Origin: Clostridia bacterium
GTDB lineage: Bacteria; Bacillota; Clostridia; Christensenellales; Borkfalkiaceae
NCBI GenBank assembly: GCA_900769545.1
Contig: CAAGGZ010000133.1
Location: forward strand, 1 to 52,465
Reading direction: 5' to 3'
Length of the DNA stretch: 52,465 nucleotides
The number at the start of each line of letters is the position of its first letter. Positions within the stretch are counted from its first letter, which is position 1. Shown in pieces: positions 41,058 to 49,283 of this stretch. The position numbers and the translations under genes were made by a program. The notes below the pieces were generated by a model. That model saw only the letters and a list, made by a program, of their open reading frames with translations, had not been told where the DNA came from and did not search any database.

Positions 41058-41741
41058 TTATTCGTTTGTTTTACCGAAAATAAAAGTATGTAAGGGCTTT
41101 TTCAGGAATTTCCCGATAGGTTTCATAACAAACCCAACGCCGACGGCGAGTAAAATTGTACCCTCGCGCACGCCGCGGAGCTCCTGAAAGAAAATTAAGG
41201 AAAGGGTGGCGGCAGTAACAGCCAAAAATACGTCGAAAATGATTTTGCAGGTGGAGACGGGGCGTTTGATGCGTTTGGATAACGCCAGGGCGACGCCCTC
41301 TGCCGGCATACAAATGAGTTTGGGCTCTAAATAAAGGAAGATACCCAAAGCAATCAACACGATGCTGATGACAGCATACAAAAGACATAAAAAGTATGCC
41401 GTTACGTCGGGAATGATAAAGGCGCAGATCCAGTTCGACGCGTCCACAAAGAATCCAAACAACAAAGATACGGGGACTTGTAATATGGCGTGCCATTTAA
41501 AATCTTCCCAAAGGATCAATGCTTGGATAAGCACAAAAACGGTGAAAACAACCGTTACCCACGTACCTAACGTGAAAAAAGGAAATTTTTGTTGAATGAC
41601 GTAGGGGACGGAGTTGTTGGTGGAAACGCCAAGGTTGCTCTTGATAGAAATGCTCACGCCAAAAGCAATGATGAACATACCGATAACGTAAATGAGGAGC
41701 CGTTTGGTCATTTCCCAAACTTTTTCTTTTGTAATTTTCAT
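41058..41741 (-). CDS. YczE/YyaS/YitT-like membrane protein
   Basis: 227 residues with about six spans. TKRLLIYVIGMFIIAFGVSISIKSNLGVSTNNSVPYVI is the typical YczE/YitT N-terminus (a helix pair, then SxxGxxP-like turns), and PAEGVALALSKRIKRPVSTCKIIFDV is the matching second conserved loop. These proteins are putative transporters of unknown substrate, often beside regulators or sugar genes. It has its own promoter and faces away from the MFS gene. A weak GAGAGAAG site precedes the ATG. Confidence 0.75.
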   Translation of the reverse strand: MKITKEKVWEMTKRLLIYVIGMFIIAFGVSISIKSNLGVSTNNSVPYVIQQKFPFFTLGTWVTVVFTVFVLIQALILWEDFKWHAILQVPVSLLFGFFVDASNWICAFIIPDVTAYFLCLLYAVISIVLIALGIFLYLEPKLICMPAEGVALALSKRIKRPVSTCKIIFDVFLAVTAATLSLIFFQELRGVREGTILLAVGVGFVMKPIGKFLKKPLHTFIFGKTNE

Positions 41742-41773
41742 AAAAACTTCTCTCTTTTTTATGGATTTTGAAT

Positions 41774-41802
41774 ATTATACTCCGATAAAATGTCGTTGTC
41801 AA
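41774..41802 (-). promoter_or_regulatory. Promoter of the YczE/YitT-like gene
   Basis: Minus strand TTGACA (41797-41802), 17-bp spacer, TATAAT (41774-41779); full consensus. Confidence 0.8.
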
Positions 41803-41844
41803 GAATGTATTGTAAAAAGAAACAAAGTTTTTTTGCAAAAAAAC

Positions 41845-41873
41845 TGTACAAGTTGAAAAATGTGTGCTATAAT
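41845..41873 (+). promoter_or_regulatory. Promoter of the MFS-GH2 operon
   Basis: TGTACA (41845-41850), 17-bp spacer ending TGC, TATAAT (41868-41873). It uses the same TGTACA-17-TATAAT layout as the gyrB promoter. Confidence 0.75.
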
Positions 41874-41901
41874 AGAATAGAGAAAGTATAAAGGGGAGTA
41901 T

Positions 41902-43242
41902 ATGCAAAAGAGTTCTTTCGGAAAAAGAAATTGGTGGATACTTGTTCTCTTTGGCTTGATTGGGCAGATTGCCTGGTCGGTAGAGAATATGTATTTCAAT
42001 CTTTTCGTGTTCGATACAATCCAAGTAGAAAACGTTTTGGACGGAATCACTTTGATGGTGCAGCTTTCGGGGGTTGTGGCGGCGGTTACGACGTTGGTGG
42101 CTGGTACGCTATCTGACAAAACGGGAAACAGGCGTAAATTTATATCCTACGGCTACATTATTTGGGGCGTTACCGTGGCGATGTTCGGTATGTTCAGCAC
42201 TAAGAATATGCAGAACGTATTCGGTGTTAGCGAACAACGCGCGGCGGAAATTGCTTTAATGGCGGTGATTATCGGGGATTGCGTAATGACGCTTTTCGGT
42301 TCGACGGCGAACGACGCGGCGTTTAATGCGTGGGTTACCGATAATACGAGAGAGGAGTATCGCGGAAAGGTAGAGAGCGTATTATCCATTCTGCCGTTGA
42401 TCGCTATGCTTATCGTAGCAGGCGGTTTTGGGATATTGGTCGGCATAATCGGCTATAAGGGTTTGTTTTTTGCGCTCGGGCTGGTGATTGTGCTGTGCGG
42501 TATCGGCGGAACGTTCGTCATCAAAGACAGTCCGACACTTGAAAAGAAAGGCTCCTTAAAAGATATTTTTTACGGATTCAAGCCATCGGTCATCAAGGAG
42601 TTGCCCGTACTGTATTTAACGTTGGTGGTTATGGGAATCTATGGCGTAGCCTGTCAGATATTTATGCCCTATCTCATTATTTATATGAAAACGTATCTTC
42701 ATTTTGAAGTTATCGATTACAGTATCGTATTCGGGCTTGCCATTGTCCTTGGCGCAGCGGTCAATCTTTGGCTTGGCGGTCTGTCCGACAAAAAGGATAA
42801 AATCAAGCTGTTATACGTGGCGTCGGCGATTATGGCTGTCGGCTTGTTGGGAATGTTTGTGTTCCACTTTGACAGCAAAACGCTGACAATGGCGACGTTT
42901 GGGTTAGCCGGATTTGTGATGATTGCAGGATATATTTTCGTTTCGGCTTTGTGCGGAGCGCTCGTCAGAGACCACACACCGCCGAGCGACGCAGGGAAAC
43001 TGCAAGGCGTTCGTATGATATTTAGTGTGTTGATTCCGATGCTGCTCGGACCTGCGATTGGGAATGCAATCAACAAGGCGGCGAATATACCGCTTTTGGA
43101 CGCAGGGGCGGACGCAATTACCACTCAATACATACCTGCCCCCGCCATTTTCCTCGCAGGGGCGATTGTGACAGGGTTGATTTTTGCCCTGATACCCATA
43201 CTTTCTAAAATTGCAAAAAAGAACAAGGAGAATATAGAATGA
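41902..43242 (+). CDS. MFS transporter (probable sugar/glycoside importer)
   Basis: 446 residues, twelve predicted spans. The loop after span 2 (GTLSDKTGNRRKFISYGYIIWG) is the MFS signature; a second copy, LGGLSDKKDKIKLLYVAS, follows span 8. NDAAFNAWVTDNTREEYRGKVESVLSI resembles the GPH/SLC45-like sugar transporter group. AAGGGGAG precedes the ATG. The stop codon overlaps the start of the GH2 gene (ATGA), which couples import to hydrolysis. Near the C-terminus, residues TQYIPAPA are coded by sequence resembling the interspersed GGGCAGGTATG repeat. Confidence 0.85.
   Translation: MQKSSFGKRNWWILVLFGLIGQIAWSVENMYFNLFVFDTIQVENVLDGITLMVQLSGVVAAVTTLVAGTLSDKTGNRRKFISYGYIIWGVTVAMFGMFSTKNMQNVFGVSEQRAAEIALMAVIIGDCVMTLFGSTANDAAFNAWVTDNTREEYRGKVESVLSILPLIAMLIVAGGFGILVGIIGYKGLFFALGLVIVLCGIGGTFVIKDSPTLEKKGSLKDIFYGFKPSVIKELPVLYLTLVVMGIYGVACQIFMPYLIIYMKTYLHFEVIDYSIVFGLAIVLGAAVNLWLGGLSDKKDKIKLLYVASAIMAVGLLGMFVFHFDSKTLTMATFGLAGFVMIAGYIFVSALCGALVRDHTPPSDAGKLQGVRMIFSVLIPMLLGPAIGNAINKAANIPLLDAGADAITTQYIPAPAIFLAGAIVTGLIFALIPILSKIAKKNKENIE
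43125..43146 (-). repeat. Repeat-like segment inside the MFS gene
   Basis: Reverse complement reads GGCGGGGGCAGGTATGTATT then GA, close to the GGGCAGGTATGCGATGAA family. It lies in a loop near the last spans. Confidence 0.35.
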
Positions 43243-44975
43243 TTCGTTTAAAGACCCGTTATGAAGTAGAGATGGTTCCTCATGCGGAGCATCCGCGCCC
43301 TCAGGCAGAGCGTGGCGATTGGTTGTGTCTCAACGGTGATTGGGATTTTTGTAAACGCTCGGTGGAAAAAGAAACCGTATATGAAGGGAAAATTGTGGTT
43401 CCGTTTTCTCCGGAATCGTTGCTCAGCGGCATAGAGGAGGGATTTGTCCTCAATTCGGGGGAAAGCCTTGTTTATAAACGTAAAGTATTGATCACGGACA
43501 GCTTGCTTCGCGGTCGTACCGTTGTGCACTTTGACGCGGTGGACAGCGAATGCGCCGTGTATTGGAACGGCGTAAGAGTAGGCGTGCATAAAGGCGGCTA
43601 CACGCCCTTTGAGGTGGATATTTCCGCGCAGGTAAAAGCCGGTGAAAACGAACTCGAAGTGGTTTGCTATGACGACGCAACGAGAAACGGTGGCGCAAGA
43701 GGCAAGCAAAATGATAAACGCGGTGGCATTTGGTACACACCGCAGAGCGGTATTTGGCAGACCGTTTGGGTGGAAAGTATGCCCGAAACGTATATCCATA
43801 ACGTAAAAGTTGTACCCAATACGGAAGATAATACCGTTTGCATTGAAGCGGACGGCGGTCCTATGGAAATTACCGTTGTGGACGAGGGGAAAGCCATTAT
43901 TCGTGGAAAATTCGAGCATACGGCAACTCTTCAGTATGATTTCGAGCATTGGTCGCCCGAAAATCCTAAACTGTATTATTTCATATTGCAAAACGAAGCA
44001 GGGGACGTTGTGCGTTCTTATTTCGGCGTGCGTACGTTCGGGAAAGCAGAGGATAGTAACGGTAAAATGCGCTTGACGCTCAACGGCAAGCCGTACTTCT
44101 TTAACGGCGTACTTGACCAAGGGTATTGGTCGGACGGTATGTTGACGCCGCCTTGCGATAGAGCGATGGAGGACGAGCTTTCGCTCCTCAAAGAAATGGG
44201 CTTTAATACCGTGCGTAAGCATATTAAAATAGAACCGATGCGTTGGTATTACCACTGCGATAGATTGGGCTTGGTAGTATGGCAGGATTTCGTGAACGGC
44301 GGCGATAAATATAAATTCACGCACGTGGCGCTTTGGCCCTTCCTTGGCTTCAAGCATAAAGACAGCGATTATAAATATTTTGGTCGCACGAGCGAAGAGG
44401 GCAGAGCGGAATTTTTACAGGCGGCAGATGATACGGTGAAAACGCTGTTCAACAGCGTTTGCGTGGGAATGTGGGTGCCTTTCAATGAAGGTTGGGGGCA
44501 GTTTGACTCCACGGAATTAACGGCGCATATTCGTGAACTGGACGATACGCGTATTATTGACTCCGTCAGCGGTTGGCACGACCAGGGCAAGGATAAGACG
44601 GAGCTTAGAAGTATGCACACGTATTATACAAGACTTCGAGTGCCCAGACGTGATCCCCGTCCCGTGATTTTGAGTGAATTTGGCGGCTATTCTATGAAAG
44701 TGAACGGCCACGTATTCAACGAAAAGAGAAATTTCGGTTATAAGAAATTCAAGAGCAATCACAAGCTTGTTGCGGCATTGGAAAAACTGTATGTAAAGAA
44801 GATTTGTAAGCTTATGAGAAAGGGCTTGAGCGGTTGTATCTACACGCAGGTTTCGGACGTTGAGGACGAATTGAACGGGCTTCGTACGTATGACAGAAAG
44901 GTACTGAAAATTTCGGTAAAAGATATGGCTCGCATTAACCGACAGGTGAAAAAGCAAGCGGACTTGATTGAATAA
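43239..44975 (+). CDS. Glycoside hydrolase family 2 enzyme (beta-galactosidase/glucuronidase type)
   Basis: 578 residues, cytosolic. The N-terminal sugar-binding jelly roll is LCLNGDWDFCKR...IVVPFSPES, followed by an immunoglobulin-like domain and a TIM barrel from about 275 (LNGKPYFFNGVLDQGYW). The catalytic acid/base is Glu417 in VPFNEGWGQFD and the nucleophile Glu480 in LSEFGGYS. LDQGYWSDGMLTPP is typical of a short GH2 subgroup annotated as beta-galactosidase or beta-glucuronidase; the substrate is unproven. It is translationally coupled to the MFS transporter, so it likely cleaves the imported glycoside. Confidence 0.9.
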   Translation: MIRLKTRYEVEMVPHAEHPRPQAERGDWLCLNGDWDFCKRSVEKETVYEGKIVVPFSPESLLSGIEEGFVLNSGESLVYKRKVLITDSLLRGRTVVHFDAVDSECAVYWNGVRVGVHKGGYTPFEVDISAQVKAGENELEVVCYDDATRNGGARGKQNDKRGGIWYTPQSGIWQTVWVESMPETYIHNVKVVPNTEDNTVCIEADGGPMEITVVDEGKAIIRGKFEHTATLQYDFEHWSPENPKLYYFILQNEAGDVVRSYFGVRTFGKAEDSNGKMRLTLNGKPYFFNGVLDQGYWSDGMLTPPCDRAMEDELSLLKEMGFNTVRKHIKIEPMRWYYHCDRLGLVVWQDFVNGGDKYKFTHVALWPFLGFKHKDSDYKYFGRTSEEGRAEFLQAADDTVKTLFNSVCVGMWVPFNEGWGQFDSTELTAHIRELDDTRIIDSVSGWHDQGKDKTELRSMHTYYTRLRVPRRDPRPVILSEFGGYSMKVNGHVFNEKRNFGYKKFKSNHKLVAALEKLYVKKICKLMRKGLSGCIYTQVSDVEDELNGLRTYDRKVLKISVKDMARINRQVKKQADLIE

Positions 44976-44997
44976 AAATTTTATTAAATAATGCGAT

Positions 44998-45030
44998 AAA
45001 AAACGTTTGGGAAACCAAGCGTTTTTTCTT
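44998..45030 (+). terminator. Terminator of the MFS-GH2 operon
   Basis: Stem AAAAAACGTTTGG/CCAAGCGTTTTTT (one G-U) with GAAA loop; the T tract is part of the stem. Confidence 0.85.
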
Positions 45031-45051
45031 ATAAATTTTCATTATTTTAAT

Positions 45052-45080
45052 TTGACAAATCAAGCGTCATATGTTATACT
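45052..45080 (+). promoter_or_regulatory. Promoter of the hairpin RNA / lipoprotein leader
   Basis: TTGACA (45052-45057), 17-bp spacer, TATACT (45075-45080). Confidence 0.8.
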
Positions 45081-45086
45081 AAACAT

Positions 45087-45244
45087 GCTGCACAATTACA
45101 TATTTTATACTTATTTGCGGAAACTATCTGGTAAAAGGTGTTTCTCTATTTTACTATACCCGCAAATAGGTATGTAATTGTGTAGCAACGATTAGGGGAT
45201 CACTTTTACAGTGCGTCTCCAATCGAGGCGCACTTATTTTTTTT
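45087..45244 (+). ncRNA. Structured leader or small RNA upstream of the lipoprotein
   Basis: Transcription should begin at about 45087, where a long rod starts: GCTGCACAATTACATA (45087-45102) pairs with TATGTAATTGTGTAGC (45171-45186, one G-U), then across a 7-nt bulge CTTATTTGCGG (45110-45120) pairs with CCGCAAATAGG (45160-45170, one G-U), with GGTAAAA/TTTTACT near the tip. A linker with CACT-TTTAC-AGTG leads to the terminator at 45211-45240. It could be an attenuated leader or a stand-alone RNA; the terminator ends just before the ribosome site of the lipoprotein gene. No known riboswitch core was recognised. Confidence 0.6.
45211..45244 (+). terminator. Terminator at the end of the hairpin RNA
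   Basis: Stem GTGCGTCTC/GAGGCGCAC (one G-U), then TTATTTTTTTT. The upstream AGTG can pair with CACT (45201-45204), offering an alternative fold. Confidence 0.8.
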
Positions 45245-45258
45245 GTGAGGTATAATAA

Positions 45259-45627
45259 ATGAAAACAAAAGTAAAATCTTTATTTTTATCTGTTTTGCTA
45301 CTTCTTTTTTCAACATTTTCGTTTATTTCTTGCTCAACCTCAAAAACTTATGAAGATCAATTCTTAGGTTTTTGGATTTGTTCGTCTGGCGGTAAAATAA
45401 TATCTTACCAATTTAAACAAAATGATGATGGAACGTATTACGCATTGGGCTCTACGAAATATGGTAGCGAGCCGCAGTCAACATATTGGTTTGATGAATT
45501 TTCGGCTTCACGTACCGTATTAACACTTAAACAAAAAGGTGGAAAGCAAATGAAATATTATTATTCGTTTGAAGGCGAATATTTATATCTTGACGGTCTT
45601 GAATTTGAGAGGTTGAATTATGAATAA
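45259..45627 (+). CDS. Small lipoprotein of unknown function
   Basis: 122 residues. Signal peptide with lipobox FISC (Cys26). The mature part is rich in aromatic beta strands (FLGFWICSSGGKIISYQFKQNDDGTYYALGS, YWFDEF, KYYYSFEGEYLYLDGLEFERL) and reads like a small lipocalin- or DUF-type barrel that reports solute binding; no family was recognised with certainty. GTGAGG lies 11 nt before the ATG. It overlaps the next gene by 8 nt, so the two are coupled, and it is preceded by a terminator-controlled leader. More AT-rich than its neighbours. Confidence 0.75.
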   Translation: MKTKVKSLFLSVLLLLFSTFSFISCSTSKTYEDQFLGFWICSSGGKIISYQFKQNDDGTYYALGSTKYGSEPQSTYWFDEFSASRTVLTLKQKGGKQMKYYYSFEGEYLYLDGLEFERLNYE

Positions 45628-45850
45628 TGATAAAAAAGCAGTTGCTTCTCTTGTTTTAGGAATTCTTAGCTTAATTTGCTGGTTGCTTCCGTTGTTTGGA
45701 TATCCTGTATCTATAGTTGGGATTGTTATGGGAATTAAAAGTATAGAGACGGAATCAAAAACTTTCGCGCTTACTGGTCTAATATTATCTATTATTGGAT
45801 TGGCTATTACCGTTGCGAATTCTGCAATTGGTGCCTATATGCTTTCATAG
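45620..45850 (+). CDS. DUF4190-type small membrane protein
   Basis: 76 residues with two spans. AVASLVLGILSLICWLLPLFGYPVSIVGIVMGIKSI followed by FALTGLILSIIGLAITV is the DUF4190 pattern: two hydrophobic hairpins with a LGI-S start and a GxxxGIKS turn. Function unknown. GAGAGG lies 7 nt before the ATG, inside the lipoprotein gene. It shares that gene's promoter. Confidence 0.8.
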   Translation: MNNDKKAVASLVLGILSLICWLLPLFGYPVSIVGIVMGIKSIETESKTFALTGLILSIIGLAITVANSAIGAYMLS

Positions 45851-45857
45851 CTTTATA

Positions 45858-45896
45858 AAAACATAGACGAATGCGCCTCCGTCTATGTTTTTTTCT
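45858..45896 (+). terminator. Terminator of the lipoprotein-DUF4190 unit
   Basis: Stem AAACATAGACG/CGTCTATGTTT with a 9-10-nt loop, then TTTTTC. Confidence 0.9.
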
Positions 45897-45945
45897 TATA
45901 AAAACACTCCGTATTTCACAAGCTGAATAAAAAAGGAGTGGAAAA

Positions 45946-46512
45946 ATGACCGAACAAATCAAAAAGAACGGCGTGGAGCGCGCGGCGAAATATTTCCTTT
46001 TAACGATGGCGTTGTCCTTTATGGGCTGGGCGTTTGAAAACGGCTATATGTGGTTTTTGACGGGAAAATTCTATAATACAGGATTTATGACAATGCCTTT
46101 TTGTCCTATTTACGGTTGCTCTATCGTGATTACCTATTTTTTATTGGGAACGCCCTCTAAAGGGCGAGGGCTCTTAAGAAAAGTAGAAAATCCGCTGTTA
46201 AAAAACGTACTCTATTTTCTTTTTGCATTCCTGATACCCTCGGCAGCGGAGCTTATCGTCGGGGTGTTTTTTGATAAGCTGTTCGGCGTGTGGCTGTGGT
46301 CGTATTCCCACATGCCGTATAATTGGAACGGTTACGTTTGCCTGCCTGTGTCGCTCCTTTGGGCAGGGCTGCTGTTTCTGTTTATGAAATTCGCTTTTAC
46401 ACCTTTAAAAAAACTGTTTTTTCGCTTAAACGGAGACGTTGCGAAGATGTTATCGCTGTTGCTTCTTGTGGCGGTTTTGATGGATTTAACGGCGAATTAT
46501 CGGTTGTTGTGA
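45946..46512 (+). CDS. Putative ABC-transporter type IV (PF06541) membrane protein
   Basis: 188 residues with about five spans. FMGWAFENGYMWFLTGKFYNTGFMTMPFCPIYGCSIVITYFLL matches the PF06541 signature (GW..E, NxGF, CPIYG). The family is annotated as an ABC-transporter-like membrane protein of unknown role. AAGGAG lies 7 nt before the ATG. It ends 7 nt before the flippase gene and probably heads an operon with the flippase and MazG-type genes. Confidence 0.8.
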   Translation: MTEQIKKNGVERAAKYFLLTMALSFMGWAFENGYMWFLTGKFYNTGFMTMPFCPIYGCSIVITYFLLGTPSKGRGLLRKVENPLLKNVLYFLFAFLIPSAAELIVGVFFDKLFGVWLWSYSHMPYNWNGYVCLPVSLLWAGLLFLFMKFAFTPLKKLFFRLNGDVAKMLSLLLLVAVLMDLTANYRLL

Positions 46513-46519
46513 GGGGTGT

Positions 46520-47845
46520 ATGAAAAGAGAAGGAAACAAAGGGTTTTTAAAGGGGGCGGCTTGGATTGCGGTAGGGGGATTTATTGCGAAAATTATCGGA
46601 GCTGCATATCGGATTCCGTTGACGAATATCATCGGTGGGCACGGCTTGGGGTTGTATCAGCTTGTATATCCTGTCTATTGTATGCTTTTGACGGTGTCGG
46701 CAACGGGGATTCCCTCGTCGATTGCCAAATTGACGGCGGAGCGCATTGCAGAGGGAGAATCGGATAGAGCCGTCTTTAAAACGGCGTTAAAGCTGTTTTT
46801 ATGGATTGGGATAGGGGGAACGGCGTTGATGGTGGCGATTTCCCCCTTACTTGCAAGGTTGCAGGGAACGCAAGAGGTGTTGTGGGGGTATTTTGCGTTA
46901 GCCCCTGCCGTTTTTTTGGTGTCAGCAATTTCGGTGTTTCGTGGTTGGTTTCAAGGCAGAAACAATATGTTTCCTACCGCGATGAGCGAGGTTTGCGAAC
47001 AGGCTGTTAAAGTGGGGTTTGGATTGTTGTTCGCATACCTGTATAGGGGAAATGTGCAAAAAGCGGTGGTATTTTTATTGCTTTCCGTATCGATTTCGGA
47101 GTTTATAACTCTGCTTTTGATGATTTTCTTCTTTAAGCGCGTACCTGCCCATAAGGAAAAGAAAAATGAAGGGGGCAGGGTTGCGGTAAAGTCCATTTTA
47201 CGCCTTAGCTTACCCGTGACGTTTAGCTCTGTTTTATTGCCGTTATCGGGGCTACTGGATAGTATGCTTGTTCCCTATTTGTTAGGGGTGTATGAGGCGG
47301 ACGCCGTAGCCTTATACGGCTTGTTTGCAGGCGGAGCGACGACCATTATCAATCTGCCCGTTTCCGTTTGTTACGGGATAGCGGCGGCGAGTATACCTGC
47401 TGTGGCAAAAGCAGACGTTGCGCATCGAAAAAGGAAAATCGTTTTTGCATTGGGGATTACCGTTTTGGTGGCGTTGCCTAGCGCGCTCGCGCTGTATTTT
47501 TTTGCTTCGCCTGCGGTGAAAATCATTTTTCAAAGCTTGACGGAGGGGGAGCTTTCCACTCTCGTGAAATTGGTAAAAACGCTGTCGTTGAGCGCGTTGA
47601 CGCTCTCTTTAGTGCAAACGTTATCGGCGTGTTTGACGGCGCAGGGAAAACCGCAGTACGCCGCGCTGTCTATGCTGATTGCTGTTACGGTAAAGACGGG
47701 GGTATACGTTTGGCTCTTGCGAAAACCTGAAATTTCCGTTTTTGGTATGGCGCACGCCACCAATTTGTGTTATTTGGTTGCTTTTTTTCTTAATTTATTA
47801 TATAATTTAGCTTGTACAAAGCATAAGGAGCGTGCAAGGGAATGA
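46520..47845 (+). CDS. YabM/SpoVB-like polysaccharide flippase (MOP superfamily)
   Basis: 441 residues with twelve or more spans. FLKGAAWIAVGGFIAKIIGAAYRIPLTNIIGGHGLGLYQLVYPVY is the characteristic start of SpoVB/YabM-type Wzx-like flippases, which move lipid-linked cell-wall or spore-cortex precursors. The next gene is a YabN-type methylase-MazG, the B. subtilis yabM-yabN order. A cytosolic loop (KRVPAHKEKKNEGGRVAV, 47137-47186) is coded by two facing repeat-like segments, which may be an insertion. It overlaps mazG by ATGA. Confidence 0.88.
   Translation: MKREGNKGFLKGAAWIAVGGFIAKIIGAAYRIPLTNIIGGHGLGLYQLVYPVYCMLLTVSATGIPSSIAKLTAERIAEGESDRAVFKTALKLFLWIGIGGTALMVAISPLLARLQGTQEVLWGYFALAPAVFLVSAISVFRGWFQGRNNMFPTAMSEVCEQAVKVGFGLLFAYLYRGNVQKAVVFLLLSVSISEFITLLLMIFFFKRVPAHKEKKNEGGRVAVKSILRLSLPVTFSSVLLPLSGLLDSMLVPYLLGVYEADAVALYGLFAGGATTIINLPVSVCYGIAAASIPAVAKADVAHRKRKIVFALGITVLVALPSALALYFFASPAVKIIFQSLTEGELSTLVKLVKTLSLSALTLSLVQTLSACLTAQGKPQYAALSMLIAVTVKTGVYVWLLRKPEISVFGMAHATNLCYLVAFFLNLLYNLACTKHKERARE
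47137..47186. repeat. Facing repeat-like segments inside the flippase gene
   Basis: GCGCGTACCTGCCCAT (47137-47152) and, 18 nt later, GGGGGCAGGGTTGCG (47171-47185) form the inverted halves seen between genes at 36577-36667. They code for a hydrophilic loop between spans. Confidence 0.4.
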
Positions 47846-49269
47846 TTACGGTAATCGGTTTAGGCGTAGAAAAAGGAGATTTATCCAAACGTGGCGAAGC
47901 CTGTATTTTAGAGGCGGCGAAAAAGGGTGTAAAAATTGTCGTTCGGACGGCGAATACCCTTTCCTATGAAACGGTGAAGGAGCTCGGCATTGCGCACGAG
48001 TGCTTGGACTACGTTTACGAAAACAGCCGTAATTTTGCAACGCTTGCGAAAAATCTCGCCAAAGCCGTTACGGAATACGGCGAAGATACCGTATATTTGG
48101 TGGACGGAGCGGCAACGGAAGATAACTCTGTAAAAGCATTGATAAAACGTCTGCGTGGGAAAGTGGAAATCATCGACGGGGTTTCAAAAGTGACGGCGCT
48201 CGTTCGCGTGGCAGGGTTCAAAGCCTGTTCCTATACCGCCGTTTCGGCGTATGAATTGGAAGAGACGGCAAAAAGCGGTAACGTTGGTTTGCCGCTCGTT
48301 GTATACGATTTGGATGACGGAGCGTTTGCAAGCGACGTCAAGCTGTTGCTTGGTAACCTTTTCGGGGAAGAAACGGTTGTAAAATATATTTGCGGCGGCA
48401 AAGTTAAGAAATGTCCGCTCTATGAGCTCGACAGACAAAAACACTACGATTATACTTCCGCTGTGGCGATTGAGACAATGGATTTGCTTGAAAAACAGCG
48501 TTTTGGGATGGAGGATTTAAAGGAAATCATCGTGCGGCTTCGCGCGCCCAACGGTTGTCCTTGGGATAGAGTGCAAACGCCTGACAGCATTAAAATGTCG
48601 GCGGTGGAAGAGGCGTATGAATTGGTGGACGCCATCGACCAAGACGACGACGAGAAGATTTTGGAAGAGACAGGCGACATTATGTTGCAGGCGGTGTTCC
48701 ACGCCGTTTTAAAAGAGGAAACGGGCTCGTTTGATTTGACGGACGTTTTGACGGGGATTTGTCAAAAACTCATTTTCCGTCATTCGCATGTGTTTGGCGA
48801 CGATAAAGCCAAGGACGGGGAGAGCGCGTTATCCGTTTGGGAAAAGAACAAAATGACAGAGAAACACCAAACGACGTATGCGGATTCGGTCAACGACGTG
48901 CCGAAATGTTTCCCTGCGGCGATGCGCGCGCAAAAAATTGGAAAACGCGCCGCAAAAGCGGGTATGGATTTCGACAGCGTGCGCTCTGCGGCAAAACGTG
49001 TGCAGGAAGAATTGGAAGAATTTTTCGTTGCCTATGAGAGCGGTAACGCTACGGAAATAGAAAAGGAGCTTGGCGACGTATTGTTTTCCGTGGTAAACGT
49101 GGGCAGAAAGGCTGGTTGCGACTGTGAAAAGGCATTGAAAGAGAGCGTGGATAGATTTGCGGCTCGATTTACCAAAGCGGAAGCGTTGGCGCTCGCCGAC
49201 GGTAGGGTAGTAACCGAACTTTCTGAGGCGGAGTGGGACAAATACTACGTTAAAGCAAAAAAGGTTTGA
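47842..49269 (+). CDS. mazG: YabN-type protein: tetrapyrrole-methylase-like domain fused to MazG
   Basis: 475 residues. Residues 1-215 resemble the SAM-dependent tetrapyrrole methylase (CbiF/CobA) fold (MITVIGLGVEKGDLS, YLVDGAATEDNSV, VEIIDGVSKVTALVRVAG), probably degenerate. From about 230 comes a MazG nucleoside-triphosphate pyrophosphohydrolase: RLRAPNGCPWDRVQT, EEAYELVDAID and EETGDIMLQAVFHA, with a second MazG unit (EELEEFFVAYESG..EKELGDVLFSVVNVGR). MazG removes pyrophosphate from aberrant or excess NTPs. ATGA overlap with the flippase. In B. subtilis yabN is followed by yabO (RqcP); here a membrane protein follows. Confidence 0.93.
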   Translation: MITVIGLGVEKGDLSKRGEACILEAAKKGVKIVVRTANTLSYETVKELGIAHECLDYVYENSRNFATLAKNLAKAVTEYGEDTVYLVDGAATEDNSVKALIKRLRGKVEIIDGVSKVTALVRVAGFKACSYTAVSAYELEETAKSGNVGLPLVVYDLDDGAFASDVKLLLGNLFGEETVVKYICGGKVKKCPLYELDRQKHYDYTSAVAIETMDLLEKQRFGMEDLKEIIVRLRAPNGCPWDRVQTPDSIKMSAVEEAYELVDAIDQDDDEKILEETGDIMLQAVFHAVLKEETGSFDLTDVLTGICQKLIFRHSHVFGDDKAKDGESALSVWEKNKMTEKHQTTYADSVNDVPKCFPAAMRAQKIGKRAAKAGMDFDSVRSAAKRVQEELEEFFVAYESGNATEIEKELGDVLFSVVNVGRKAGCDCEKALKESVDRFAARFTKAEALALADGRVVTELSEAEWDKYYVKAKKV

Positions 49270-49283
49270 ATCTAAAAACGAAG

